64,000 bases of DNA from Enterococcus raffinosus (GTDB taxonomy: Bacteria; Bacillota; Bacilli; Lactobacillales; Enterococcaceae), in contig NZ_JAHLOS010000004.1 in the NCBI RefSeq assembly GCF_018917525.1, positions 124,001 to 188,000 of the forward strand, given 5' to 3'. Numbering within the stretch: position 1 is the first letter of the stretch; the number at the start of each line of letters is the position of its first letter. Made by a program: the position numbers and the translations under genes. Below, in pieces: positions 55,936 through 64,000 of this stretch. The notes beneath the pieces are model-generated. The model saw only the letters and a program-made list of their open reading frames with translations, made no database searches and had not been told where the DNA came from.

Positions 55936-58374
55936 ATGAACAAGACGGAATTTAAAAGGCTATTCAGTCAGCGGTTGGCTGAGAAATTTGCAATGGAAGT
56001 CAATGATGCTTCACCAAACGAACTTTATCAAACATTAGGTTCGTTAATGACCTCTACATACTCACAAAATTGGCAGCAAACATGGAAAGACTATCGAGAG
56101 GCAGATCAAAAGCAAACGTATTATTTCTCTATTGAATTCTTACCAGGAAAAATGTTAAAGAGCAATCTTTTGAACATGGGCTGGTTGGAGATGGTTACAG
56201 AAGCTCTAGCGGAATTAGGAATCGACTTAGAGGATTTAGCCGAAGTCGAACCAGATATGGCGTTGGGGAATGGCGGTTTAGGACGTCTGGCTTCTTGTTT
56301 TATGGATTCAATCGCCTCAATGGGCTTACCTGGTAACGGAAACGGGATTCGTTACGAGTACGGTCTGTTCAAACAACGTTTTGTGGACAATTATCAGGTT
56401 GAACTGCCGGACGAATGGCTGCAAAAGGGAAATCTTTGGGAAGTCCGTAAAGAAAGCAAAGCGGTGGATGTTCGCATCGGCGGAGATGTCTACATGAGTC
56501 ATGATGAGGCTGGCAATCTGATTCCAAACTATTCAGGAGGCATGGTGGTACGTGCGGTTCCTTATGATACTGGAATGGTTGGCTATCAAAACGGCATAGT
56601 AAACACGATGCGCTTGTGGTCGGTAGAAATTCCACCTGAGGAAGAGGAACGTTATCGCAGTATTGGCGATCGACGTGCCGTAGAGGACTTGACTTCAGTA
56701 CTTTATCCAGATGATTCCAATGAGGCTGGAAGAAGGCTGAGATTATCACAGGAATACTTCTTTGTTTCAGCAGGGGTACAAAGTATTTTGCGCTATTATA
56801 AACAATTGAAGAAGCCGATGGATGAAATCAATCAATATATCGCGATCCACATTAACGATACACATCCTGCAATGTGTGTGGCTGAATTTATGCGACTGCT
56901 AATTGATGAAGAGAAGATGGGCTGGGAACGAGCATGGAATGTCACTCAAGAGGTAATGAGTTATACAAATCACACTATCATGGCGGAGGCCTTGGAAAAA
57001 TGGTCGATCAATATGATGAAAAGCGTTTGTCCAAGAATTTATCAAATCATTGAAGAAATTGATCGCCGCTTTGTTGAGGAAATGACTGGGGTCCACGATT
57101 TTGATTTGATTCAACGAACAAGAATTATTCAAGGCGATCAGGTGCATATGGCGCATCTGGCGATTATTGGTTCCCATTCGATCAATGGCGTGGCCAAGCT
57201 TCACTCCGATTTGCTAAAGGCAGTCGTCTTGCATGACTTCTTCTTACTTTACCCTGCTCGATTTAATAACAAGACAAATGGTATTGCGATGCGTCGTTGG
57301 ACCCAATTGACCAATCCTACGATGAGCAAGGTGTTGGATGAACACATAGGAGATTCTTGGCGCAAACGACCGAGAGATCTACGCCTATTATTGAATTACG
57401 AGGAAGACGACCAGGTTCTTAATGCTTTAGCAGAAGCAAAGTTGGAAAATAAGAAACGTCTGGCAGCCTATATTCAAAAACATTGTGGAGTTGAAGTGAA
57501 CCCGCAGGCGATTTTTGATGTACAGATTAAACGATTGCATGCCTATAAGCGACAATTATTAAATCTCCTGCATATTATTAAGCTCTATTTGGATTTAAAA
57601 GAGAATCCGGAGCTTCTTATCGAACCGCGAGTGTTTATTTTTGGAGCAAAAGCAGCACCGAGCTATCACTATGCCAAATCGGTCATTAAAGTGATCAATG
57701 AAACGGCAAGTTTGATCAACCAGGATACGTCCATCAACGACAAATTGAAGATCGTTTTTTTGGAAAATTATAACGTGAGTTTAGCCGAACGAATTATTCC
57801 TGCTGCTGATGTCAGTGAACAAATTTCATTAGCTTCTAAAGAAGCATCAGGTACTTCAAATATGAAGTTGATGTTAAACGGCGCAGTGACAATTGCAACT
57901 CTGGATGGCGCAAACGTGGAAATTCGTGATGCTGTGAGCGATGATAATATTGCGATCTTTGGCTTAACAGAGTCTGAGGTGTATCAATATTATGAAAATA
58001 GAAACTATTCTTCAGCTGATATTTACAAGGATGATACGGTTGTCCACAAAGTAATAAAGGCATTGATAGATGGTACGATTCCTAATATTATTGCAGAAGG
58101 TCAGGAAATTTTTGACTCATTAATCAAATATAACGATGAATTTTTTGTCTTGCGTGATTTTGCAGACTATTGTCTGGCACAGCAATCAGTTGATCAGGCC
58201 TATAAGGACAAAAGACGTTGGCGCCAAATCAGCCTGCGCAATATCGCGAATGCTGGACGCTTTTCTTCAGACAATACGGTTCAGCGATACGCAGACGATA
58301 TTTGGCAAATAGAACCTGTCTTCGCTCATGAAGACGATCGAGGTGTAACACAACATGACTCATATCTACTTTAA
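55936..58374 (+). CDS. glgP: Glycogen/maltodextrin phosphorylase
   Basis: 812 aa. Releases glucose-1-phosphate from glycogen ends. GNGGLGRLASCFMDSIASMG near residue 115 and the PLP-lysine region KEASGTSNMKLMLNGAVTIA are canonical. Somewhat shorter than animal enzymes and without their regulatory N-terminal extension, as usual in bacteria. TTGGAG precedes the ATG. Its end overlaps the GH13 gene by 20 nt. Confidence 0.97.
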   Translation: MNKTEFKRLFSQRLAEKFAMEVNDASPNELYQTLGSLMTSTYSQNWQQTWKDYREADQKQTYYFSIEFLPGKMLKSNLLNMGWLEMVTEALAELGIDLEDLAEVEPDMALGNGGLGRLASCFMDSIASMGLPGNGNGIRYEYGLFKQRFVDNYQVELPDEWLQKGNLWEVRKESKAVDVRIGGDVYMSHDEAGNLIPNYSGGMVVRAVPYDTGMVGYQNGIVNTMRLWSVEIPPEEEERYRSIGDRRAVEDLTSVLYPDDSNEAGRRLRLSQEYFFVSAGVQSILRYYKQLKKPMDEINQYIAIHINDTHPAMCVAEFMRLLIDEEKMGWERAWNVTQEVMSYTNHTIMAEALEKWSINMMKSVCPRIYQIIEEIDRRFVEEMTGVHDFDLIQRTRIIQGDQVHMAHLAIIGSHSINGVAKLHSDLLKAVVLHDFFLLYPARFNNKTNGIAMRRWTQLTNPTMSKVLDEHIGDSWRKRPRDLRLLLNYEEDDQVLNALAEAKLENKKRLAAYIQKHCGVEVNPQAIFDVQIKRLHAYKRQLLNLLHIIKLYLDLKENPELLIEPRVFIFGAKAAPSYHYAKSVIKVINETASLINQDTSINDKLKIVFLENYNVSLAERIIPAADVSEQISLASKEASGTSNMKLMLNGAVTIATLDGANVEIRDAVSDDNIAIFGLTESEVYQYYENRNYSSADIYKDDTVVHKVIKALIDGTIPNIIAEGQEIFDSLIKYNDEFFVLRDFADYCLAQQSVDQAYKDKRRWRQISLRNIANAGRFSSDNTVQRYADDIWQIEPVFAHEDDRGVTQHDSYLL

Positions 58375-60187
58375 TCCCTGGTTAGAGCGTTATAAACAAC
58401 CTTTTGGTGCTGTTCAAGAAGGGGCGATGGTCAATGTTTGGCTGTCTGTCCCAGAACAGCAGAATACCAAGGTTTTTCTAGTCGTTCGTAAAGAGGGAAG
58501 TTCTGTTGGACAGAAAATCTTTACGATGGAGCCCGCTACAGAAGACCGGTTTCATTTTCAGACGATTATGGATCAGGGCTGGGGACTGTACTTTTACTAT
58601 TTTAAAATCGTTCATGAAGCGGAAGGGCATGAAACCATTCAGTATTATGGCTTCAAAGGACAAGGTGGTGAAGGACGAATTTATGGTTCGGAACGAGAGG
58701 TTATCCCTTATCAGCTGACCTGCTATCAAAAGCCAGAAATCGCACCGAAATGGTATCGAAATGCAGTGTTTTATCAAATTTTTCCGGATCGTTTTGCTAA
58801 CGGGAATCCGAATCGCGTTATCAATCAGCCGAAAAAGAATTCCTTCATTTACGCGACGGAAGAGGACGAACCATTTTATATCAAGAATAAGGAAAACGAA
58901 ATTGTTCGCTGGGACTTTTTTGGCGGAAACTTTAAAGGAATCCAAGATAAAATTCCTTATTTGCAGGAGCTGGGGATTACTGCGCTTTATTTGAATCCGA
59001 TTTTCGAAGCCAGTTCAAATCATCGCTATGATACCAATGATTATTTTAAAGTCGATAGTATTTTAGGGACAGAAGAGGAGTTTCGCAGCCTGATCGCGGC
59101 TTTGCATACAGCAGGAATTGCTGTTGTGTTAGATGGTGTCTTCTCACATGTAGGAAAAAATAGCCGCTATTTCAATATTTCTGGATTTTATGGCGAAAAT
59201 ACGGGAGCAGCTCGCGATCCACAAAGTCCATATCGTGATTGGTTCACGTTTAATCATTATCCTAATGATTATAAGTCCTGGTGGGGTGTAGCAGATCTGC
59301 CGGAAGTTAGAAAAGAAAATCCAAGCTTTCAAGAATTCATTTATGGCGATCTAGACAGCGTACTATCGAAATGGACTTCGATGGGGGTTGATGGTTGGCG
59401 GTTAGATGTTGCGGATGAGCTGACTGATGATTTCATCGCCGGTATTCGTAAAAATCTACTGTCCTATCAAGAAAAAATCCTGATAGGAGAAGTCTGGGAA
59501 GATGCTTCGAACAAGATTGCTTATGATACTCGCCGTAAATATGTTTTTGGGGATCATTTGCAGGGAGTAATGAATTACCCGTTACGCCAGCAGATTTTAG
59601 ATATTCTGAAGCAATCACGCTCGTTGCAGGACATCTGCGAAGAAATGATTCGTTATCAGGAAAATTACCCAGCGGACTTTTATCACAATCAGTTAAACAA
59701 TATTGGCACCCATGATACTGAGCGCATTCTGACCATGCTAGACGGCTCTGTTGAAGCACTAGATCAGGCTTGGGGACTGATGTTTATGATGCCGGGAATT
59801 CCTTGCGTGTACTACGGGGACGAGGCGGGATTAACAGGTGGAAAAGACCCTGATAATCGTAAATTCTTTCCATGGCAGTCGATTGATCCTAGGTTGTTCA
59901 AAAATTGTCAGAAGTGGATTGAGCGGCGGAAGAAATACGATGTTTTGAAAAATGGTCAATTTTTCCCGTTTTATTCAAAAGCACAGCAAATCTTTGGGAT
60001 TATTCGCTATTCAGGGAATGCTTATGTGATCTATGCCATCAATTTATCCGATCAGGAGCAAAGCTTGAACGTCGGAGAGCTATCTAGTCCGCGTGCGTAT
60101 CGCGGGGAGTACGCTGTTTTAGACCGAATTTTAGAAGGCGAAATTTTGGCACCAAAAGGCAGTCTGTTTATGTATGATTCAGAATAA
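58355..60187 (+). CDS. GH13 alpha-glycosidase (neopullulanase/maltogenic amylase-like) of the glycogen operon
   Basis: 610 aa, starting inside glgP with GAGGTG upstream. An N-terminal beta domain of about 120 residues resembles CBM34. GH13 regions: VVLDGVFSHVG, GWRLDVADEL (nucleophile Asp), ILIGEVWED (acid Glu) and NNIGTHDTER. No signal peptide, so it acts inside the cell, probably debranching or trimming limit dextrins left by GlgP. Exact bond specificity is not certain. Lactobacilli carry a similar gene at the end of glgBCDAP. Confidence 0.92.
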   Translation: MTHIYFNPWLERYKQPFGAVQEGAMVNVWLSVPEQQNTKVFLVVRKEGSSVGQKIFTMEPATEDRFHFQTIMDQGWGLYFYYFKIVHEAEGHETIQYYGFKGQGGEGRIYGSEREVIPYQLTCYQKPEIAPKWYRNAVFYQIFPDRFANGNPNRVINQPKKNSFIYATEEDEPFYIKNKENEIVRWDFFGGNFKGIQDKIPYLQELGITALYLNPIFEASSNHRYDTNDYFKVDSILGTEEEFRSLIAALHTAGIAVVLDGVFSHVGKNSRYFNISGFYGENTGAARDPQSPYRDWFTFNHYPNDYKSWWGVADLPEVRKENPSFQEFIYGDLDSVLSKWTSMGVDGWRLDVADELTDDFIAGIRKNLLSYQEKILIGEVWEDASNKIAYDTRRKYVFGDHLQGVMNYPLRQQILDILKQSRSLQDICEEMIRYQENYPADFYHNQLNNIGTHDTERILTMLDGSVEALDQAWGLMFMMPGIPCVYYGDEAGLTGGKDPDNRKFFPWQSIDPRLFKNCQKWIERRKKYDVLKNGQFFPFYSKAQQIFGIIRYSGNAYVIYAINLSDQEQSLNVGELSSPRAYRGEYAVLDRILEGEILAPKGSLFMYDSE

Positions 60188-60289
60188 CCGGCTGCCTGCG
60201 TCGGATTTTCCGTTTCTTAGGAAATTAAAAAGCATTTTTGCTTCTTTTATGCTAAACTATTGCTATATCAGAACAATGAGGATGATTTT

Positions 60290-60895
60290 ATGCAAACGTA
60301 CACCAGAAAAAAGTGCCGCTTTCCTGCCTTTGATGATGATGCAGGAGTTAAAATAGTACAAACGAACCAACGTGTTTTATTTGATGGACAAGACGACTTG
60401 ATCACGAGCTATCGTCTTGAGGCTAAAGATATTTTTGAACGTCAAATGCCCAAAACTAAGCGGAATAGACGTGTCAACTTGGACGATGAGCCACGAAGAG
60501 AGTTAGATCATCATAAAGCAAATCTACCTAAATATCATGATCATAAAGAATCCAAAAAAGTGAATTTGTTTGAAGAACGGAAACCGAAGGAAACTGCAAA
60601 GACTAACTTTAATACTCGTAGTGCACGAAACGGCCGTAGTGCCACTCCATTTGCACCGAAATATGTTCCTTCTTCTTTGATTCCAGATACGCCAGCGGAT
60701 GCGGTATCACCGAGAGAATTGATGAGTCGAATGGAAAAGACACCTCAATCCTACATTTTATTTGCTTCTGAAAACGAAGAAAAGCAACCGGTGATGGAAA
60801 GAAAAAGTTCACGTCAACGTTTGGATCGTTCATTAAGAGGCATCATGCAAGAAGACAATTCACAGATCGAAAATAGCAAATACTTTCACGATTAG
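60290..60895 (+). CDS. Unrecognised basic protein of 201 aa
   Basis: ATG 60290 with GAGGATG upstream; an in-frame start at 60260 lies before this site. Highly charged, rich in Arg, Lys, Asp, Glu and Pro, with no membrane segment. The first 50 residues (CRFPAFDDDAGVKIVQTNQR, DLITSYRLEAKDIFERQMPK) look ordered, the middle disordered, and the end (QSYILFASENEEKQPVMERK) may be a second short conserved motif. Possibly a scaffold or nucleic-acid-binding protein; no function can be assigned. Confidence 0.65.
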   Translation: MQTYTRKKCRFPAFDDDAGVKIVQTNQRVLFDGQDDLITSYRLEAKDIFERQMPKTKRNRRVNLDDEPRRELDHHKANLPKYHDHKESKKVNLFEERKPKETAKTNFNTRSARNGRSATPFAPKYVPSSLIPDTPADAVSPRELMSRMEKTPQSYILFASENEEKQPVMERKSSRQRLDRSLRGIMQEDNSQIENSKYFHD

Positions 60896-61001
60896 ACAGG
60901 AGGTGCCTCAGGGCATTCTTCTGTTGTTTTTACTCATTCAACTTTTTTGGTTGAATAGTAGGAATAATTTGTACGAAGTAACAACAACGAGGAGAGAGCA
61001 T

Positions 61002-61187
61002 ATGAATCCATTTGAAGAAAAAATTCGCCAGTTAAGAGCAGGGGAAATTGATAAAATCGAGGTAACGAAAGATGATTTCTTTTTATTCCGCGAAGCCTGG
61101 ATTACACAAGAGGACAAGAAATATTTTCGGGGAATTGCTGGTCTTAAGGGGAATATTACTTATGTTTATGATACAACGATCGTTTAA
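61002..61187 (+). CDS. Small protein of unknown function, 61 aa
   Basis: ATG 61002 with GAGGAGAG upstream; a longer in-frame start at 60903 adds 33 hydrophobic residues but lacks such a site. Sequence FEEKIRQLRAGEIDKIEVTK then ITQEDKKYFRGIAGLKGNIT suggests a compact alpha/beta protein. A perfect hairpin ATTCAAC/GTTGAAT (60935-60957) lies in its leader. Not recognised. Runs almost into the tRNA promoter. Confidence 0.65.
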   Translation: MNPFEEKIRQLRAGEIDKIEVTKDDFFLFREAWITQEDKKYFRGIAGLKGNITYVYDTTIV

Positions 61188-61191
61188 GCTC

Positions 61192-61220
61192 TTGACTTTT
61201 TGATGTCAGCTCGGTATCAT
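61192..61220 (+). promoter_or_regulatory. tRNA-Leu promoter
   Basis: TTGACT (61192-61197), 17-bp spacer, TATCAT (61215-61220). Confidence 0.85.
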
Positions 61221-61234
61221 GAAAAAGGTTCTGC

Positions 61235-61318
61235 GCGGCGGTGTTGGAATTGGCAGACAAGCATGACTAAGGATCATGTGAGAGCAATCTCGTGTGGGTT
61301 CGAGTCCCATTCGCCGCA
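61235..61318 (+). tRNA. tRNA-Leu (anticodon AAG)
   Basis: 84 nt. Acceptor GCGGCGG/TCGCCGC with discriminator A; D-arm with TTGGCAGAC; anticodon stem CATGA/TCATG with loop CTAAGGA, giving anticodon AAG; long variable arm GAGA-GCAA-TCTC (class II); T-arm GTGGG-TTCGAGT-CCCAT. CCA is not encoded (TGA follows), so the Cca enzyme encoded at 10647 is needed. Reads CUU/CUC leucine codons. Confidence 0.95.
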
Positions 61319-61323
61319 TGAAG

Positions 61324-61354
61324 GATGTACCGGATGAGGGTGCATCTTTTTTTT
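61324..61354 (+). terminator. tRNA-Leu terminator
   Basis: GATGTACC/GGTGCATC (one G-U) with TTTTTTTT. Confidence 0.95.
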
Positions 61355-61436
61355 GCATTAAAATACTATGTTAGGTCGTTTCTTTTATCTCCTGTTCAAT
61401 TTCATTCAATTCTTTTGCTAATTTAGAACACAGGAG

Positions 61437-61465
61437 TTGCTTGTCAAATCGTCATCGGATAAAAT
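61437..61465 (+). promoter_or_regulatory. Possible promoter of the RNPP-type regulator gene
   Basis: TTGCTT, 17-bp spacer, TAAAAT. Just upstream CTCCTG..TTC and GAA..CACAGGAG (about 61390-61436) form an interrupted inverted repeat, a possible operator. Confidence 0.45.
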
Positions 61466-61510
61466 TAAATTATTAAAAATGTGAATTTGCATATTTTGGA
61501 GGAAGCGGTA

Positions 61511-62335
61511 ATGGAAGCGATTGGTCAAGTCTTAAAGGATTTTAGAAAAGAACATGGCATGACACAAAAAGACCTTTCTCAAGGGATTTGTTCGCAAAGT
61601 GTCTTAAGTCGAATCGAAAACAATGAAGAGATACCAAATATTTTTGTAATCCAACAGCTTTGTCATCGCCTAGGAATTACGATCGACCAACTGATGCTTG
61701 ATTTTCTACCGGAAGAATTATTCCTGCGAAAATATTTCAATAAGATGTTCATGTATCTGCGGATCGGGAAATATTTAGAGATTCGTGCAACGCTGGATTA
61801 CTTGGACGAACGTCAGATTACTCATTTAGATAAGGACCGTCAGCTAGCATGCTTTTTCAAGGCTGTTTGCGCCTATTTCATTGATAAGGATGCGGAGACA
61901 GCATTGGAGCTAGTCATTCAGGGGCTCTCAATTTGTGTTTCCAAAAAATATGACGGCTATTTTGATAGTCGGATACTGCTCTTGAGTTTTGCTGGAAAAA
62001 TGAGCTCGGTTTTAGAGAGAGTAAATGAAGCACACGCGTATTACAACCAAAGCTTTGAATTGTTTAAAACAATGATGGCAGATTATTCAGAGCGTAGTGA
62101 ATTGAGCAATCTTTTTGTAAACTATGGAACGTTTTTAGTGAAACAAGATCGTTTGGATTTGGCAGAAAAGGTTGTAGATATGGGATTAAAATGGAACCGA
62201 CAGCAATGCAGCTACTACAAACTGAAGGAGCTTTTGGAGCTAAAAATTCTTATGTTAGAGGCTCGTGATGAGATTCACTTGGTAATCAATTATCGAAAAA
62301 TGCTACGTGCACTAGAGAAAATAAAAGATTTATAA
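61511..62335 (+). CDS. HTH regulator with TPR-like C-terminal domain (Rgg/PlcR type)
   Basis: 274 aa from ATG 61511 with GGAGGAAG upstream; GTG 61481 lies before that site. N-terminal XRE-type HTH (res 1-60, LKDFRKEHGMTQKDLSQGIC and SVLSRIENNEEIPNIFVIQQ) and a helical C-terminal domain of about 210 residues with TPR-like repeats (VNEAHAYYNQSFELFKTMMA; LSNLFVNYGTFLVKQDRLDL). This matches regulators of the Rgg/PlcR class, many of which bind short peptides. No peptide gene was found beside it. nagA lies 77 nt downstream. Confidence 0.88.
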   Translation: MEAIGQVLKDFRKEHGMTQKDLSQGICSQSVLSRIENNEEIPNIFVIQQLCHRLGITIDQLMLDFLPEELFLRKYFNKMFMYLRIGKYLEIRATLDYLDERQITHLDKDRQLACFFKAVCAYFIDKDAETALELVIQGLSICVSKKYDGYFDSRILLLSFAGKMSSVLERVNEAHAYYNQSFELFKTMMADYSERSELSNLFVNYGTFLVKQDRLDLAEKVVDMGLKWNRQQCSYYKLKELLELKILMLEARDEIHLVINYRKMLRALEKIKDL

Positions 62336-62412
62336 ATGGTCTACACCATTCTTGACTTATAGTGGATTCAGGAGTAACTTTAAGGTACTAAGAAAAAAAG
62401 GGAGAGCTCACA

Positions 62413-63558
62413 ATGAAAACATTTATTTATGCTGACAAATTCTTTTTAAACTCTGGTGTAAAAGGAGCAGGTTATTTAGATGTCACTGATGGCATTTTTG
62501 GAGCATATACGAAGGAAAAACCAGAAGGAGCAGAAATCATTGACCAAAGTGGAAAATGGATCGCCCCTGGTTTAGTGGATACACATATTCACGGATATAA
62601 AAATCATGACGTGATGGACAACGACGCTGATGGTATCAAGGTTATGTCTGAAGCTTTATTATCTTGTGGTGTAACAAGTTTCTTACCAACAACGTTGACT
62701 TCAACGAAGGAACGTTTGAAGGATGTTGCCGAAACAATTGGAAAAATGTACAAAGATGTTGACGGTGCGAAAATTCAAGGAATTTACTTTGAAGGACCGT
62801 TCTTTACAGAAGAACACAAAGGAGCACAAAATCCTAGCTACTTTGGCGATCCAGACTTGGATACTTTCCATGAATGGCAAGAAGCTTCTGGCGGTTTGAT
62901 CAAGAAAATCGCTTTAGCGCCTGAGCGTAAGGGTGTTAAAGAGTTTGTCAAAACAGTTACTGATGAAGGCGTAGTTGTTTCATTGGGACACTCAAATGCG
63001 ACTTTGGAAGAAGCGCAAGAGGCTGTTGAAGCTGGCGCAAGCGTCTTTGTTCATGCTTATAACGGAATGCGCGGCTTGAATCACCGTGAACCAGGTATGG
63101 TTGGTGCACTATTGACCTTACAACATGTCTTCTCTGAATTGATTTGCGATGGACACCATGTGCATCCACAAGCAGCTGAAGTCTTGATGGAAAAGGCTGG
63201 ACATGACCATGTGGCATTGATTACTGACTGTATGATGGCTGGCGGTATGCCTGATGGTAACTACAATTTGGGCGAATTCCCAGTCGTGGTTGCAGAAGGA
63301 ACTGCTCGTTTAGAATCTGGTAATTTAGCCGGAAGTATCTTGAAATTGAAAGAAGCAATCAAAAATGTGGTTGATTGGGGAATTGCGACTCCAGAACAAG
63401 CCGTGATGATGGCTTCATATGTACCAGCAGTCAGCTGTAAAATTGATGACAAATGCGGGATGATCGCTGAGGGTCGTGATGCGGACTTCATCGTATTAGA
63501 ACCTAACATGGATCTTGTAGCAACTTACCTTGATGGTGTTGAACGCTACCACGCGTAA
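62413..63558 (+). CDS. nagA: N-acetylglucosamine-6-phosphate deacetylase
   Basis: 381 aa. Deacetylates GlcNAc-6-P to GlcN-6-P in amino-sugar and cell-wall recycling. Metal site motif DTHIHGYKNHD, EGPFFTEEHKGAQNP (substrate loop), SLGHSNATLEEA, HAYNGMRGLNHREPGMVGA, and DCMMAGGMPDGNY. GGGAGAG precedes the ATG. A weak TTGACT-17-TAACTT promoter is at 62352-62380. No nagB nearby in the window. Confidence 0.97.
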   Translation: MKTFIYADKFFLNSGVKGAGYLDVTDGIFGAYTKEKPEGAEIIDQSGKWIAPGLVDTHIHGYKNHDVMDNDADGIKVMSEALLSCGVTSFLPTTLTSTKERLKDVAETIGKMYKDVDGAKIQGIYFEGPFFTEEHKGAQNPSYFGDPDLDTFHEWQEASGGLIKKIALAPERKGVKEFVKTVTDEGVVVSLGHSNATLEEAQEAVEAGASVFVHAYNGMRGLNHREPGMVGALLTLQHVFSELICDGHHVHPQAAEVLMEKAGHDHVALITDCMMAGGMPDGNYNLGEFPVVVAEGTARLESGNLAGSILKLKEAIKNVVDWGIATPEQAVMMASYVPAVSCKIDDKCGMIAEGRDADFIVLEPNMDLVATYLDGVERYHA

Positions 63559-63574
63559 ATGAAAATAAATTTTT

Positions 63575-63606
63575 AACTCGGTCAATCTTTTGATCGAGTT
63601 TTTTTG
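63575..63606 (+). terminator. nagA terminator
   Basis: AACTCGGTCAA/TTGATCGAGTT (one G-U) with TTTTTTT. Confidence 0.95.
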
Positions 63607-63633
63607 ATTTTGCTCAACTTTTTATGGTAAAAT
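63604..63633 (+). promoter_or_regulatory. Promoter for the glutamine amidotransferase-like gene
   Basis: TTGATT (63604-63609), 18-bp spacer, TAAAAT (63628-63633) with TG extension. Confidence 0.6.
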
Positions 63634-63682
63634 TTTTGGCAAAAGTTTTTGTGAGGAAAAATTTAATTAAAAGGAGAAATCT

Positions 63683-64000
63683 ATGGGACCAATAATTGGT
63701 GTTATGCCGCTGTACGATGAAGACCGTGATAGTATTTGGCTGTTACCGGGGTATCAAGATTTGATCGAACAAAATGGCGGGATTCCCCTCATACTACCGT
63801 TGACGACTAATAAAGAGACGTTGCGTCCATTTTTGTACATTTGCAGTGGTTTTCTTTTCACTGGAGGACAAGATGTTGCCCCTGCTTCGTATGGAGAAGA
63901 AAAGCAACCAGTCTGCGGTCCACAAAGCCTAACTCGTGATGAAATGGAGCTTTTTTTCATGAAAGAAGTGATAGAAGGGGACAAACCTTTACTAGCTATT
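63683..64000 (+). CDS. Class I glutamine amidotransferase-like (peptidase C26) protein, 5' part
   Basis: The first 106 codons are present; the frame runs off the window. ATG 63683 has AAGGAG upstream. PIIGVMPLYDEDRDSIWLLP and GGIPLILPLT, then FLFTGGQDVAPASYGEE match gamma-glutamyl-GABA hydrolase (PuuD)-type enzymes. The catalytic Cys lies beyond the edge. No putrescine pathway genes are visible. Confidence 0.85.
   Translation, partial: MGPIIGVMPLYDEDRDSIWLLPGYQDLIEQNGGIPLILPLTTNKETLRPFLYICSGFLFTGGQDVAPASYGEEKQPVCGPQSLTRDEMELFFMKEVIEGDKPLLAI

Noticed and set aside
58478-58945. 155-codon frame antisense to the GH13 gene
   Set aside because: Shadow of a well-supported gene with no independent signals.
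1-64000. CRISPR arrays, insertion sequences, prophage or T-box leaders
   Set aside because: No regularly spaced repeats, transposase or phage genes, or T-box consensus (GGTGGNACCGCG) were seen.

Overview
The window is a chromosomal segment of a low-GC Gram-positive bacterium, most likely an Enterococcus or close relative. The evidence is gene order and protein family content: recQ-LysM-cmk-rpsA-der-hup, ypiA-ypiB, cca, folA-degV-ypmR-ypmS-yozE, rbgA-rnhB-dprA-topA-trmFO-xerC-hslV-hslU-codY, plsY/yneT/parE/parC, pflB-pflA and ppaC. Strong AGGAGG ribosome sites and many TTG starts (LysM protein, S41 protein, lepB, CMD protein, dprA, topA, xerC, parE) fit. The complete glgBCDAP-plus-GH13 glycogen operon suggests a glycogen-storing lineage. 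The species cannot be fixed from sequence alone. No phage, insertion sequence, CRISPR array or rRNA was seen.

Layout. 1-9.2 kb: 3' end of recQ, a membrane LysM protein, cmk, rpsA, der, hup, an unrecognised membrane protein with an EF-hand loop, a divergent AroB-like protein, ypiA and ypiB. 9.2-13.6 kb: YitT-type membrane protein (minus strand), MazG-like pyrophosphohydrolase, cca, a hotdog thioesterase, an unknown protein and a self-regulated-looking MarR repressor. 13.6-22.9 kb: a non-coding stretch with a large inverted repeat, ABC-F ATPase, folA, degV, ypmRS, yozE, an S41-family protein, lepB, tandem non-coding repeats and a C45-type acylase. 22.9-25 kb: mostly non-coding, with one AhpD-like gene, a possible minus-strand small RNA and about 0.9 kb without an intact gene. 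25-35 kb: the conserved rbgA-to-codY block. 35-43 kb: aldose epimerase, NUDIX, plsY, yneT, parE and parC. 43-49.7 kb: pflB-pflA, ppaC, a DUF1803-like protein, an alpha/beta hydrolase and a UPF0316 protein. 50-60.2 kb: the glycogen operon. 60.2-64 kb: two small unknown genes, tRNA-Leu(AAG), an RNPP-type regulator, nagA and the start of a class-I glutamine amidotransferase gene.

Function. Most of the window is core metabolism and information processing: nucleotide and tRNA maturation, ribosome assembly, topology, protein quality control, lipid and cell-surface work, and anaerobic pyruvate metabolism. The glycogen block encodes synthesis (GlgC/GlgD, GlgA, GlgB) and breakdown (GlgP, GH13 enzyme) in one operon.

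The more unusual signals are small. They are an AroB-like protein lacking catalytic residues beside ypiA, an S41 protein lacking the canonical catalytic Ser, a family of structured intergenic repeats with compensatory changes, a 151-nt rod-like inverted repeat, several structured leaders (der, hup, rbgA, glgB), and a glgC start whose Shine-Dalgarno is separated from the ATG by a perfect hairpin. No clearly new multi-gene system is evident.
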